Source of the DNA: a virus
DNA: 39,816 bases
Direction: 5' to 3' (one strand)
Virus record (IMG/VR): IMGVR_UViG_3300048922_000121
Coordinates: 1 to 39,816 of that record
Shown: in pieces, positions 22,190 to 31,235 of the stretch
Layout: every line of letters starts with the position of its first letter
How positions within the stretch are numbered: position 1 is the first letter of the stretch
Notes under the pieces: generated by a model
Told to the model about the DNA's origin: nothing
Seen by the model: only the letters and a program-made list of their open reading frames with translations
Databases searched by the model: none
Program-made: the position numbers and the translations under genes

Positions 22190-22840
22190 ATGAGCATCGA
22201 CAAGACGACCATCATCAACTGGGCTCTGACCGATATCGGCGCCGGCCCCATGTTTTCCGTCGACGACGACAGCGATCTCGCCATGCAGATCGCGGCGACC
22301 TGGCATCGCACTGTCGACCACGTGTTCGGCATGCACGACTGGACGTTTCTTTGCGTGACAGCGCGCATGCGCCGCCTGGCCGAACCGCTCGATAATGGCT
22401 GGGCCCATGCCTACGATCTGCCGAGCCCGCGCCTGTCCAATCCCATCGCCTATCTTCGTCGCATTGTGCCGCGCAAGGAACTGATCCGGAATTTCACCCT
22501 TCAGCAGGGCAAGTTTTGCTGCATGGAGCCCGAAGCGTGGGCTGTATACAAAACCTACCAGGATCCGGATTATTGGGATCCGCCATTTCGCGCCGCCTTC
22601 GTCAAGGCGCTTGGCGGCAACCTCGCAATTCCGGTCTGGCAGGATAGCCAGCTGCAGAGCGACAAGCTGACTGAGGCCTTTGGCACGCCCTCAATGCAGG
22701 GCACCGGCGGCATGATTGGTCGCCTGATGGCGCAGGACAAAGGCTCCAGGCCTGTCGGCGAAGAAAGTCTGCTTGCCCATGATCCCCTGACGTCAGTCCG
22801 CCCGACAGGCGAGGATCTTCCGTGGCATGGGAGGTGGTAG
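22190..22840 (+). CDS. Tail tubular protein A (T7 gp11-like)
   Basis: A 216-residue protein. The N-terminal pattern INWALTDIGAGPMFSVDDDS and HRTVDHVFGMHDWTFLCVTA matches T7 tail tubular A, as does the length (T7 gp11 is about 196). In T7 it forms the ring joining portal to gp12. GGGGCGGC-like bases sit just upstream of the ATG. It abuts the next gene at adjacent bases. Confidence 0.88.
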   Translation: MSIDKTTIINWALTDIGAGPMFSVDDDSDLAMQIAATWHRTVDHVFGMHDWTFLCVTARMRRLAEPLDNGWAHAYDLPSPRLSNPIAYLRRIVPRKELIRNFTLQQGKFCCMEPEAWAVYKTYQDPDYWDPPFRAAFVKALGGNLAIPVWQDSQLQSDKLTEAFGTPSMQGTGGMIGRLMAQDKGSRPVGEESLLAHDPLTSVRPTGEDLPWHGRW

Positions 22841-24952
22841 ATGCCTAAGGCCGCCGGTCCACTCAAAAGCTCCGCCAATGCCGGCCAGTTGTCGGCAGAT
22901 CTCGCCGGCAAGGTCGGGATCAAACAGTATTATTCCGGCGCGCTGCGCATGCAGGGCGTCGAGCCGATCCCGCAATCCGGCTTCGATCTGCTGCCAGGAT
23001 CCGCCTATGTCGGTTCGGTTGCCTCGGCGAACTGCTGGAAGGGCGTATTGAAGGTCAATTCGACCCTTTCCTACGTGATGATTTTCACGGCGGGATCCGT
23101 CGACATCTGGCGGAATGATAGGGTCAAGGTCGCCACGATCGCGCTCGCCTCGATCACGTCAGCCATGGTCCCGGAACTGGGCTTTTACGGAGAGGCCGAC
23201 ACGTTCGGTATTTTTCACACGGCACTGCCATTTGGTATTCGCCTTTTGCGCAACGCTGCGAACGATGCGCTCTGGACTGTCGGCGATTGGCCTTACAAAG
23301 ATATTCCGGACGTGGATCTCGGCGGCTCGTACGCCAAAACAAATGACAGCTGGTCGCTGTATATTCGATGGGCCGACGATGCCGCTGCATTGGCGATGAA
23401 TGTCGAAATCGAAGGCAATCTCACGCCGGCGGTCCGCCTCGTCGATCACACCACGGGTGCGGTGATTGCCCCAAACAGCGCCGTCGACGCGGACTGGGAT
23501 AACCTCGCCACACTTCTGCGAACGCAGATCCGGGCGCTCCCGGGGATGAATGCGGACGTCGACATCCAGTATGACCTCACCCAGAAGGCCAACAATTATC
23601 GGGCGCTCAACATCGTTTTCAGCGGCTCGTTGGCTGGCGACGAATATGCTGTCACCGGCAATATCGTTAACACCTCGGACGCGTCGGTGATCGCCGGCCA
23701 TACTGAGGTCGGATCGACGGCGGGAGAGCCACTAATCTCTGTTAGCCGTGGTGGCTTTGGCGGCATGGAACTTTACCAGGACCGAGCTGTCTACACGGCG
23801 CCGGCTGCCAAGAAGGGCGCGGCAGCCATGTCGCAACCAGGGGAATATTTCAACCTCAATATCAAGAGCACGGCGGATAACGGCCCTCGCCTCGAGGCGC
23901 TACGATCGCAGACATCGGAAACGATCCTGCACGCACTCGACAACACCTATCTGGTGCTATTCACCGACCAGGCGGAATGGTTTGCGAGCAATCGCACCGT
24001 CAGCCGCAACGATCCGATGAACTGGGTTCGTGCCTCGGAGATCGGCTCAAAACCCAACTGCCGACCGATGGTGCTCGAGGGCGACGTCTATTTCTCGGCT
24101 CCCGATGGCGGCAAGCTCTATTCGATATCTTACGACGCTGTTTCAACGACTTACACGCCGGACGCGAAAAATGACCTCAACAAAGATCTTATCGACAACA
24201 TGCGCCGCCTCGCGGTGCAGCGAAAGATTGGTTCGACGACCTCTAACCGCCTGTGGATCCTTCGCGAGGATGGCCGGCTCGTCTGCTGTGTCGTCAATAA
24301 GACGCAAGAGATCATGGCGGCCTGCGAATGGATCCCAGCCGGCGGCGGCCTGGTCAAAGATATTGTCGTCAACGGACAGGAACAGGTCTGGATCACCGTC
24401 GATCGTGGCGGCCAGATTTCGGAAGAGATCCTCGAGGAGCAGGACATCAACCTTTTCCGCCAGGCCTACAGCGTCACCACGGACCTAACGGGTCGTGTCA
24501 CCGGCCTTTCGGCGCTCGAGGGAAAGACGGTATGGGGCGAACTGAGCGGCGACGTCTACGGCCCTTTCACCGTTTCCGGCGGCGTGGTCGATACCGGCGC
24601 GCCATCTGCCTCCGGCAAAATCGGCCTCTGGACGCCCCCCGTCTACGAAAGCATGCCCTTCGTGCTGGTCAATCCGGATGACAGCGTCGTGCGCCGACCC
24701 GGTGCGGTCAAGTGGCTCAAGCTCTTTGTCATGAACGCGACCAGCCTAGCGATCGGTGTCAACGGCCGCGCCGCCAAAGACGTCCCACTGAACCGCACAA
24801 GCGATGACCTTACACTGCCGAGGCAGCCGTATACCGGCCACGTAAACCAGATTGGCCTGATCGGCGCCTGCATGGATCCGACAGTGGTCATTACACAGGT
24901 TCGGCCAGGCCGGTTGCGGTTGAGAGACTACATTCCGGGGGTCAAGCTCTAA
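22841..24952 (+). CDS. Tail tubular protein B (T7 gp12-like)
   Basis: A 703-residue beta-rich protein starting MPKAAGPLKSSANAGQLSAD. The pattern LGFYGEADTFGIFHTALPFG, RPMVLEGDVYFSAPDGGKLY and EGKTVWGELSGDVYGPFTVS fits the repeated beta-propeller-like architecture of nozzle proteins. Length is close to T7 gp12 (794). It forms the tail nozzle in T7-like phages. It overlaps the next gene by one base. Confidence 0.88.
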   Translation: MPKAAGPLKSSANAGQLSADLAGKVGIKQYYSGALRMQGVEPIPQSGFDLLPGSAYVGSVASANCWKGVLKVNSTLSYVMIFTAGSVDIWRNDRVKVATIALASITSAMVPELGFYGEADTFGIFHTALPFGIRLLRNAANDALWTVGDWPYKDIPDVDLGGSYAKTNDSWSLYIRWADDAAALAMNVEIEGNLTPAVRLVDHTTGAVIAPNSAVDADWDNLATLLRTQIRALPGMNADVDIQYDLTQKANNYRALNIVFSGSLAGDEYAVTGNIVNTSDASVIAGHTEVGSTAGEPLISVSRGGFGGMELYQDRAVYTAPAAKKGAAAMSQPGEYFNLNIKSTADNGPRLEALRSQTSETILHALDNTYLVLFTDQAEWFASNRTVSRNDPMNWVRASEIGSKPNCRPMVLEGDVYFSAPDGGKLYSISYDAVSTTYTPDAKNDLNKDLIDNMRRLAVQRKIGSTTSNRLWILREDGRLVCCVVNKTQEIMAACEWIPAGGGLVKDIVVNGQEQVWITVDRGGQISEEILEEQDINLFRQAYSVTTDLTGRVTGLSALEGKTVWGELSGDVYGPFTVSGGVVDTGAPSASGKIGLWTPPVYESMPFVLVNPDDSVVRRPGAVKWLKLFVMNATSLAIGVNGRAAKDVPLNRTSDDLTLPRQPYTGHVNQIGLIGACMDPTVVITQVRPGRLRLRDYIPGVKL

Positions 24953-25530
24953 TGCAAGCAGTCTTGGGTTTATTCACCGGCGGTGCTGCTGCCGGCGGTG
25001 CGGCTGCAACCGGCGCGGCGGCCGCAACTGGAGCAGCTGCTTCCGCCGGCGCCGCCGCCACTGGCGGTTTCTCCCTTGCCTCCATCCTGCAGGGAACGGC
25101 GTCGGTCCTCGGCGTCGTCAACGCCATTTCGTCCGGCAATCAGCAATCCCAGCAGCTGAAGCTGCAGGCGCAGGATCAGGAGCGCCAGATCCCGCAAACC
25201 ATGATCCAGGGCATTGCCCAGCGGACCGGTATCAAAAAGCAGCTGCAGGACGCGATCGGCGCGCAGGACGTCGCCTATGCCGCCTCCGGTACCGATCTCT
25301 CGTTCGGCACGCCTGCGCAAGCTCGCACCGATGCTTTCCGGGAGGCCGATAACGCTCTGACGACACAGCAGGGAACCGAGCAGACCACGATCGCCCGGCT
25401 CGATGAGCGCGCGAAAAACTATCTGCAGATGGCGAGCAAGGCGAAGCAAAGCGGCCTGTTCGATGCGGCGCTTATCGGCCTGAAGGGCGGCATATCCCTT
25501 AGCAATCGCGGCGGTCCAAAGGTAGCATAA
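24952..25530 (+). CDS. Internal virion/ejection protein (gp14-like)
   Basis: A 192-residue protein with a long Gly/Ala/Thr-rich hydrophobic N-terminal segment (about 8-45), then QQSQQLKLQAQDQERQIPQT, a coiled-coil-like helix, and LTTQQGTEQTTIARLDERAK. This matches the membrane-active gp14-type ejection protein, which forms an outer-membrane channel with gp15/gp16 homologues during DNA entry. Stop and start overlap both neighbours by one base. Confidence 0.75.
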   Translation: MQAVLGLFTGGAAAGGAAATGAAAATGAAASAGAAATGGFSLASILQGTASVLGVVNAISSGNQQSQQLKLQAQDQERQIPQTMIQGIAQRTGIKKQLQDAIGAQDVAYAASGTDLSFGTPAQARTDAFREADNALTTQQGTEQTTIARLDERAKNYLQMASKAKQSGLFDAALIGLKGGISLSNRGGPKVA

Positions 25531-28500
25531 TGGCAAACAAACGCATGGAAGCGGTCGGCTATCGTCCTTTCGAGGCCGCCCCGATCCTGTCCGACGGTCT
25601 TCTATCCGTCCAGCGCGACGACGGCGCCCTCGAGCGCAAGGTCGCGCAAGGCCTCGCCAACGTCGCCGACCAGTTCGGCCAGCAGGCCGATCGCCAAGCG
25701 GCCGAGGCCGGCGCGAAACAGGGCGCGCTCGATGCGATGAACGGTGCGCCTAGCGCATCGACGATCTCGGGCGGGCAACTTTCCGGAACGACGGTCAGCG
25801 TCAACGGTCAGGCCGGACACGTGGCCGGCGCGCAAGGCGGCTATCGCGTGCTGGCCGGCAGCGGTGACGAGCAAACGGCACAAGTTCTCAGACATGAAGA
25901 AGGCTTCAGGCCAACGCCTTATTGGGACAAGACCGCGTACCGCATCGGCTACGGCTCGGACACGATTACCCGGCCGGATGGAACCGTCCTTACTGTTCGA
26001 CCTGGCATGACGATCACGCAAGACGACGCCGAGCGCGATCTGCAGCGCCGCGTTGCTACCGTCGAAGGCTCCCGGGCTCGCGACCAGGTCGGCGCTGATG
26101 CTTTTGACGCGCTTCCCGCCGGTGCTCAAGCCGGCCTGAAGTCCGTCGCCTACAATTACGGCTCTCTGCCGGATAATGTTGTAGCGGCCGCCAAGTCCGG
26201 CGATCTGTCCGCGACGGCGCAAGCCGTGCGCTCATTGTCGTCGAACACAGAGCGGCGCGCCCGTGAGGCGGATCTGATCGCTGGCACTGTAGGGCAGGCC
26301 CCGGCTGCAGCCGCTGCACCTGCAACCGGCTATGTCGATCCGCAGGTGGTGACGAACAGCGTCTCCCCAGCCCCGACCGGAACGCCGGCGGGCCTGGTCG
26401 ACGCCGGCAACATCGATCTGACGAAGCGGCCGCAGGTCAAGAATGCCGATGGCACGATCAGCACGGTTCGCTCGATCTCGATCGAGGAAGACGGCAAAGA
26501 GGTTCTGATCCCGACCGTGTCGCCTGATGGCAAGATCCTGAGCGATGACGACGCGGTGAAGCTCTACCGAGAGACCGGGCAGCACCTCGGCAAATTCGAC
26601 AATGCCGACGACGCCAATAAATACGCCGAGGATCTGCACCAGGCACAAGAGCGGTTTTACGCACAGAGCAACAAAGCCCCGGAGGTTGCGAAACTGCCGG
26701 CGCCGGCATCTGTCGCTCCGGTATCCGTCACGCCCGTGCGCGTTCCGGTGCAGGTGGCGCCCGGCAAAGTCGGAACCTTCCGGCCGCAAAACGACGGCTC
26801 AGTCTATGGCCGCGCCTATGACATCGCCGGCACGAGAACCTATCTGCAGATGCTGGACAACGCCATGTTGTCCGACCAGGCGCAGGTGTTTGAGGCCTAT
26901 AAGGACGATCCTGCGCAGCTGCAGCAGGCCCTCGGCCAGCTAAAGGCCCGTCACCTGGAGGACGATGTCTTTCCGGAGATCGCGCCTGACTATACCGTTT
27001 CCTTCGATCGCCAGGCGAACGAGCTGGTGCAGCGATCGCGCGCGCTGTTCGATCAGAAGAAAGAGCAGCAGGACAAGGCGAATTTCCTCGATCGCGTCCA
27101 GACGCTCGAGGATCAGAAAAGCCAGCGCCTTGCCGCCATCCAGCCGAATGATCAGACGGCCGCCGCCTCGCTCGCCGATCAGCAGAGCCTCATAGACCAG
27201 CATTATGACACGGCGGCCGCGCGCGGGATCATCTCGCCGGAAGAGGCGCTGGTCTACAAGCGCAAAAGCCGTTCTGACACGGTGACGACCTTCTACACGA
27301 AGCAGGCCGCGAACAAATCGCCTGAGGATATCCTGCAACTTCGCAAGGATATGACCCGGGACTATACCGCCGGCAATCTCGCCGGCGTCACGGGCGACGA
27401 TTGGGAGCGGATCGACAAGGGCCTGGTCGCCGCTGCCAACGCACGCAAAACCCAAGACGACAAGGCCAATGAGGATCTGAAAACGCGCGGCGACGATATT
27501 GCCGCTCGCGTCGCTCGAGGCCTGCCGGTCGACCCGGCCAATCTTGCCCGTTTCCAGCTCGACGCCGCGACGGCGCCGAAGGGCAAGGAAATCGTCGGCT
27601 CGACGCTCACCCGCATCAACTTCGCCGAGGCGCTGCGCACGCAAACCCTCGCCGAAGTTCAAAAAGAACTCCCGTCCCTGCTCGGCAAGGGCGCGACGCC
27701 CGAAGACTACGATTTCGCGCAGAAGACGATGGAAGAGCACAAAAAGGCTCTCGAGACGGATCCGCTCGGCGTCGCCGAACGTTTCGGCGTGCTGCCGGCC
27801 TCGCCCGGCCTTCCCCTCGATGGCGATCCGGATCCACGCGCTGTTGCCAATTCCTTTGCTGAGCGCGTCAACGCGGCGCAAGCGGCCGCCACGCATTTCG
27901 GGGTGCAGCCGAAATATTTCCGGCCTGGTGAAGCGCAGCAGATCTCCGACGCGGTGAAGCAGGATCCGCAGCGCGGTCTTGCGATTGCCGCCGGCCTGGT
28001 CGCCGCCGGCGGCCGCGACGCTAACAAGATCCTCGCCGAGCTGGGATCCGACGCACCGGCGATCAGCCAATCCGGCGATATCATCCGCCTCGGCGGCGAT
28101 CCGAAAGCCGCGCTCGACCTGATCACCAGCTACGGAAAGACCCCTGACGGCAAAACCTATAGCGACATGCCGGTGACCCAGCGCATGCCGCTCGCCAATG
28201 AAGTCGCCGGCGGAGCCCTCGCCTTCACGCCGGATCAGCAAGTTCAGCTCGACGCATCGGCCAATGCGATTGCGCGCAAGCGGCTTTACGACGCCGGCAT
28301 CAAAAACACAGATCCGGCCGCCAAGCCGATCTATGAGCGTGCCTACAATGAGGCCGCCGGCGCAATCTATGCCAACGACGTACAGTATGGCGGCTTTGGC
28401 GCTTACGACCCGGGTTTCTGGTGGCGTAGCCGCAAGGTGCTCGTGCCGAACTCGATCCGCGCCGATCGCTTCGAAGACGTGGTGCAGTCCTTGAACGACG

Positions 28501-28724
28501 GCGACGTCGGCCAGGTGAAGGCACAGAACGGCCGCACCTGGACGTCGGGCGATTTCAAGAAGGCGCTCCCCGTCGCGGTGAACGGCGGTTACGCTTTCGC
28601 CCTCGGCGATCCACAAGGATCCTCGCCGATGTTTATCGCCGACGAAAAGGGCAACCCCGTGGTGCTCGATATCGCCGGCATGAAGGACAAGCTCTCGGCG
28701 CGCAACCCGGGGGCTTTCCGATGA
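25530..28724 (+). CDS. Internal virion protein with embedded muramidase domain
   Basis: A 1,064-residue protein. Residues about 112-250 are a T4-type (GH24-like) lysozyme: RHEEGFRPTPYWDKTAYRIG with Glu124 and Asp133 in the usual spacing, and Arg at the T4 Thr26 position, as in similar phage relatives. Residues about 305-375 hold a module seen in other ejection proteins (VLIPTVSPDGKILSDDDAV). The rest is long helical sequence with coiled-coil stretches. It probably degrades peptidoglycan locally for DNA delivery and is a gp15/gp16-type ejection protein. Confidence 0.85.
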   Translation: MANKRMEAVGYRPFEAAPILSDGLLSVQRDDGALERKVAQGLANVADQFGQQADRQAAEAGAKQGALDAMNGAPSASTISGGQLSGTTVSVNGQAGHVAGAQGGYRVLAGSGDEQTAQVLRHEEGFRPTPYWDKTAYRIGYGSDTITRPDGTVLTVRPGMTITQDDAERDLQRRVATVEGSRARDQVGADAFDALPAGAQAGLKSVAYNYGSLPDNVVAAAKSGDLSATAQAVRSLSSNTERRAREADLIAGTVGQAPAAAAAPATGYVDPQVVTNSVSPAPTGTPAGLVDAGNIDLTKRPQVKNADGTISTVRSISIEEDGKEVLIPTVSPDGKILSDDDAVKLYRETGQHLGKFDNADDANKYAEDLHQAQERFYAQSNKAPEVAKLPAPASVAPVSVTPVRVPVQVAPGKVGTFRPQNDGSVYGRAYDIAGTRTYLQMLDNAMLSDQAQVFEAYKDDPAQLQQALGQLKARHLEDDVFPEIAPDYTVSFDRQANELVQRSRALFDQKKEQQDKANFLDRVQTLEDQKSQRLAAIQPNDQTAAASLADQQSLIDQHYDTAAARGIISPEEALVYKRKSRSDTVTTFYTKQAANKSPEDILQLRKDMTRDYTAGNLAGVTGDDWERIDKGLVAAANARKTQDDKANEDLKTRGDDIAARVARGLPVDPANLARFQLDAATAPKGKEIVGSTLTRINFAEALRTQTLAEVQKELPSLLGKGATPEDYDFAQKTMEEHKKALETDPLGVAERFGVLPASPGLPLDGDPDPRAVANSFAERVNAAQAAATHFGVQPKYFRPGEAQQISDAVKQDPQRGLAIAAGLVAAGGRDANKILAELGSDAPAISQSGDIIRLGGDPKAALDLITSYGKTPDGKTYSDMPVTQRMPLANEVAGGALAFTPDQQVQLDASANAIARKRLYDAGIKNTDPAAKPIYERAYNEAAGAIYANDVQYGGFGAYDPGFWWRSRKVLVPNSIRADRFEDVVQSLNDGDVGQVKAQNGRTWTSGDFKKALPVAVNGGYAFALGDPQGSSPMFIADEKGNPVVLDIAGMKDKLSARNPGAFR

Positions 28725-31060
28725 ACCTTATTGATCCGGCCGACCTGCCGAAGAGCGCGGCCGATGGCCCGGAAAGCTGGGGCGAAGCCTTCAGCAAGCT
28801 CGCGTCGACGACGTCGACGGCGCAACAGATGATCGAGAATACGACGTCCGATCGGTCGATGCTCGAGAACATCTATGCGCAACGTATCGCTAAGATTGCT
28901 GACCTCACAGGCCAGACGCTGGAAAACCCGATCCGCAGCGATATCGGCGTCCCGGGCTTCCTGCAGCCGCCGTTTCGCGCGGCCTACACCACGAACGAAC
29001 AAGCCTTCGACAAGCGCGTCCAGGCGCTCTCTGATCAGCATCCAGAGCTGCAGCCGCAATTCCAGTCGCTGATCGGCGGGGTCGATGACGAAATGAACCG
29101 TCAGCGGCGTGAGGCGGAGCAAGCCTCCGGCGTGGCCGCGAACAATCCGAACCTCGATCCGATCAGTCGCTTCACGGCGCAGATGGCGGGCGGCCTCGCC
29201 GGCGCCGCGCGGGATCCGTTTCAGTGGCAGATGGCGATCGCCGGCGGCGGCGGTGGATCCGCCGGCCAGTCGGTTGCCGGCCGCATCGGCAAGACTATGC
29301 TCTCCGAATTCATGCTGAACAGCGGCCAGGAGACGGTTCTGCAGCTCGCCAGCCAGCCGCGCAAGAAAGCGGCCGGTCTCGAATATGGCCTCGGTAATGC
29401 GCTGGCGAATATCGGCGTCGCCGGCACGTTCGGCGCGCTCTTCGGCGGCCCGATCGAGGCCGGGCACGCTCTCGCGGGCCTCTACCGCATGGGCGACGGC
29501 GGCGCCGAGATCGCCACGCGCGTGATCGAGGGTAAGCCGCAGCCTGGCGACGTCGAGACGATGGCGAAAGCCATGGGCGTCAAGCTGCAGCCGCAACAGC
29601 TCGAGCAGCTGAACCGCTCCTTCGAAGACCGCGTTCTCGACGAACACATGATCGGTCCGGACGCGACGCCCGATCAGCAGCGGGTTTTCGAAAGCGCGCT
29701 CCGCTATGCCGAGGATCCCGACAATCACCCGCCGCCCGAGGTCGTCGAGCGCGCGATCGCCGACGAACAGGCCGGCCCTGCCCGCACGCTGACGGCCGAC
29801 GACTATGAGCGGATCTACGGCGGAGATCCGAACGCGATCGATGACCTACGCGGCGTCATGCAGGCGGAGAGCCTGGACGACGCTGCCAGGATGATTGACG
29901 ATCAAACGCGGGCACCATCGCAGGATTCAGTCGCCGCGGCGCCTGCAGCTGCGGAGCCGGATCAACCGCTCACCTTCCAAACCGAGATGGGGTCGATTTA
30001 CGAAGTTAACGGCAACACCACGACCCGCAATAAGGCTGCGCGCGATACGCCCGGGCATGAAGGTGACAGCGGTCTGAAAGAGGCCTCGGCCCGAACGATA
30101 TATGTGGACAGCAATGCCTCGGAGCTTAGTGCTGCCGGCATGTCCGGAATAGGGGAAAAAGGCGCCCGGGTAATAGTGCGTGACGGCCGAGCAGCCCTGC
30201 TCACTTGGAACGATAAGGCCAAGACATGGGGTTTCACCTCCTCTCGGGAGGGTATTCCGTTTTTCGATGAGCCTGCCGTGGGACGCTATCCGCTCGAGCT
30301 GTGGCGCTCCGCTGATGATGTGACGGGATATGAGGCATATCGCGGCATGCACGCGGGAAATCGCATCGTTTCGATGGAAACTCGAGCGCGGCCGGTTGAC
30401 GCGCGTTCGGCTATACAGCGCACCTCCATCGACGGGCGCGGCGACACGTTCCAGCTCAAGAGCCCGGAAGGTGATGCTCACCTTTCCCTGAAGCGCGATG
30501 GCGAAAACCTCAAGGTCGGCATCACGTCCGTTTCCAAGGCGTCGCGCGGCCAGGGCAAGGCGCGGCAGCTCTATGAGGAAGCCGTGCGCCTGGCCGACGA
30601 AAACGGCGGCGTGCTGCGCTCCGACGTCGCGGTCTCCAACGATGCCACCCGGGTTTACAACAGTCTGAGCCGGCGCGGCTATGACGTCCGACGCAATCCG
30701 GACGCGGTCAAGATAGACAAGGGCTGGATCGCTCCCGATCGGCCGGGCGAGAACTGGGTCTTTGAGGTTCGGCCGCGTCCGGATCCGGGCGCCATCGTCG
30801 ACCCGATCGAGGGACAGACGATCCGGCCGCGATCGATTGCGGAGCCTGGCGACGCCGAGGCCATGCGCGTTGCCGAGGAGCAAGCCGGCGCGATCGCCGA
30901 GCCCGCGATCGACGCGAACGGCAATCCGAAAACCCTGTTCGACTATATCCCCATCCAGGACCGCGACGGAAACGTGCGCCTGGTCTCGACATCGGAAGCG
31001 CTCGAGATCGCCGACCAGGGCAATATTCTCGCCGATCTTTTGGAGGTTTGCCAAGTATGA
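28721..31060 (+). CDS. Internal virion protein with GNAT acetyltransferase domain
   Basis: A 779-residue protein coupled to the previous gene by ATGA. Residues 1-420 are helical. Residues about 580-680 show a GNAT pattern: VGITSVSKASRGQGKARQLY, with R-x-x-G-x-A acetyl-CoA loop near residue 610, then SDVAVSNDATRVYNSLSRRG YDV, the end of the fold. Position places it among the ejection proteins. It may be delivered into the cell with the DNA and acetylate host targets, which is inference. Confidence 0.75.
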   Translation: MNLIDPADLPKSAADGPESWGEAFSKLASTTSTAQQMIENTTSDRSMLENIYAQRIAKIADLTGQTLENPIRSDIGVPGFLQPPFRAAYTTNEQAFDKRVQALSDQHPELQPQFQSLIGGVDDEMNRQRREAEQASGVAANNPNLDPISRFTAQMAGGLAGAARDPFQWQMAIAGGGGGSAGQSVAGRIGKTMLSEFMLNSGQETVLQLASQPRKKAAGLEYGLGNALANIGVAGTFGALFGGPIEAGHALAGLYRMGDGGAEIATRVIEGKPQPGDVETMAKAMGVKLQPQQLEQLNRSFEDRVLDEHMIGPDATPDQQRVFESALRYAEDPDNHPPPEVVERAIADEQAGPARTLTADDYERIYGGDPNAIDDLRGVMQAESLDDAARMIDDQTRAPSQDSVAAAPAAAEPDQPLTFQTEMGSIYEVNGNTTTRNKAARDTPGHEGDSGLKEASARTIYVDSNASELSAAGMSGIGEKGARVIVRDGRAALLTWNDKAKTWGFTSSREGIPFFDEPAVGRYPLELWRSADDVTGYEAYRGMHAGNRIVSMETRARPVDARSAIQRTSIDGRGDTFQLKSPEGDAHLSLKRDGENLKVGITSVSKASRGQGKARQLYEEAVRLADENGGVLRSDVAVSNDATRVYNSLSRRGYDVRRNPDAVKIDKGWIAPDRPGENWVFEVRPRPDPGAIVDPIEGQTIRPRSIAEPGDAEAMRVAEEQAGAIAEPAIDANGNPKTLFDYIPIQDRDGNVRLVSTSEALEIADQGNILADLLEVCQV

Positions 31061-31061
31061 G

Positions 31062-31214
31062 ATGGACGATGTTCTGTGGCCTCAGAACCTACCGACTTAT
31101 CCGCCATTAAAGGCGCTCTGTTGGGCGCCAGAGCCCCAACCCTCGTTTACGGCGACACCGGGGGTAAACCTCGTAGCCTTCAAACGTCCGCCGCCAGAAT
31201 ACGATGAACTTTGA
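31062..31214 (+). CDS. Possible 50-residue ORF between ejection genes
   Basis: Starts two bases after the previous stop. Protein: Pro-rich, aromatic (MDDVLWPQNLPTYPPLKALC, ending FKRPPPEYDEL). GGAGG occurs 15 bases upstream, rather far. A competing 17-codon ORF starts at 31057. Plausible but uncertain. Confidence 0.35.
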   Translation: MDDVLWPQNLPTYPPLKALCWAPEPQPSFTATPGVNLVAFKRPPPEYDEL

Positions 31215-31235
31215 CCATCTGCAAGGGATCCTCGA

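Noticed and set aside
26940-28616. Long minus-strand ORF inside the muramidase-containing gene
   Set aside because: Typical antisense opening in GC-rich coding DNA; Arg/Ala/Gly/Leu-rich translation and no ribosome site or neighbours on that strand.
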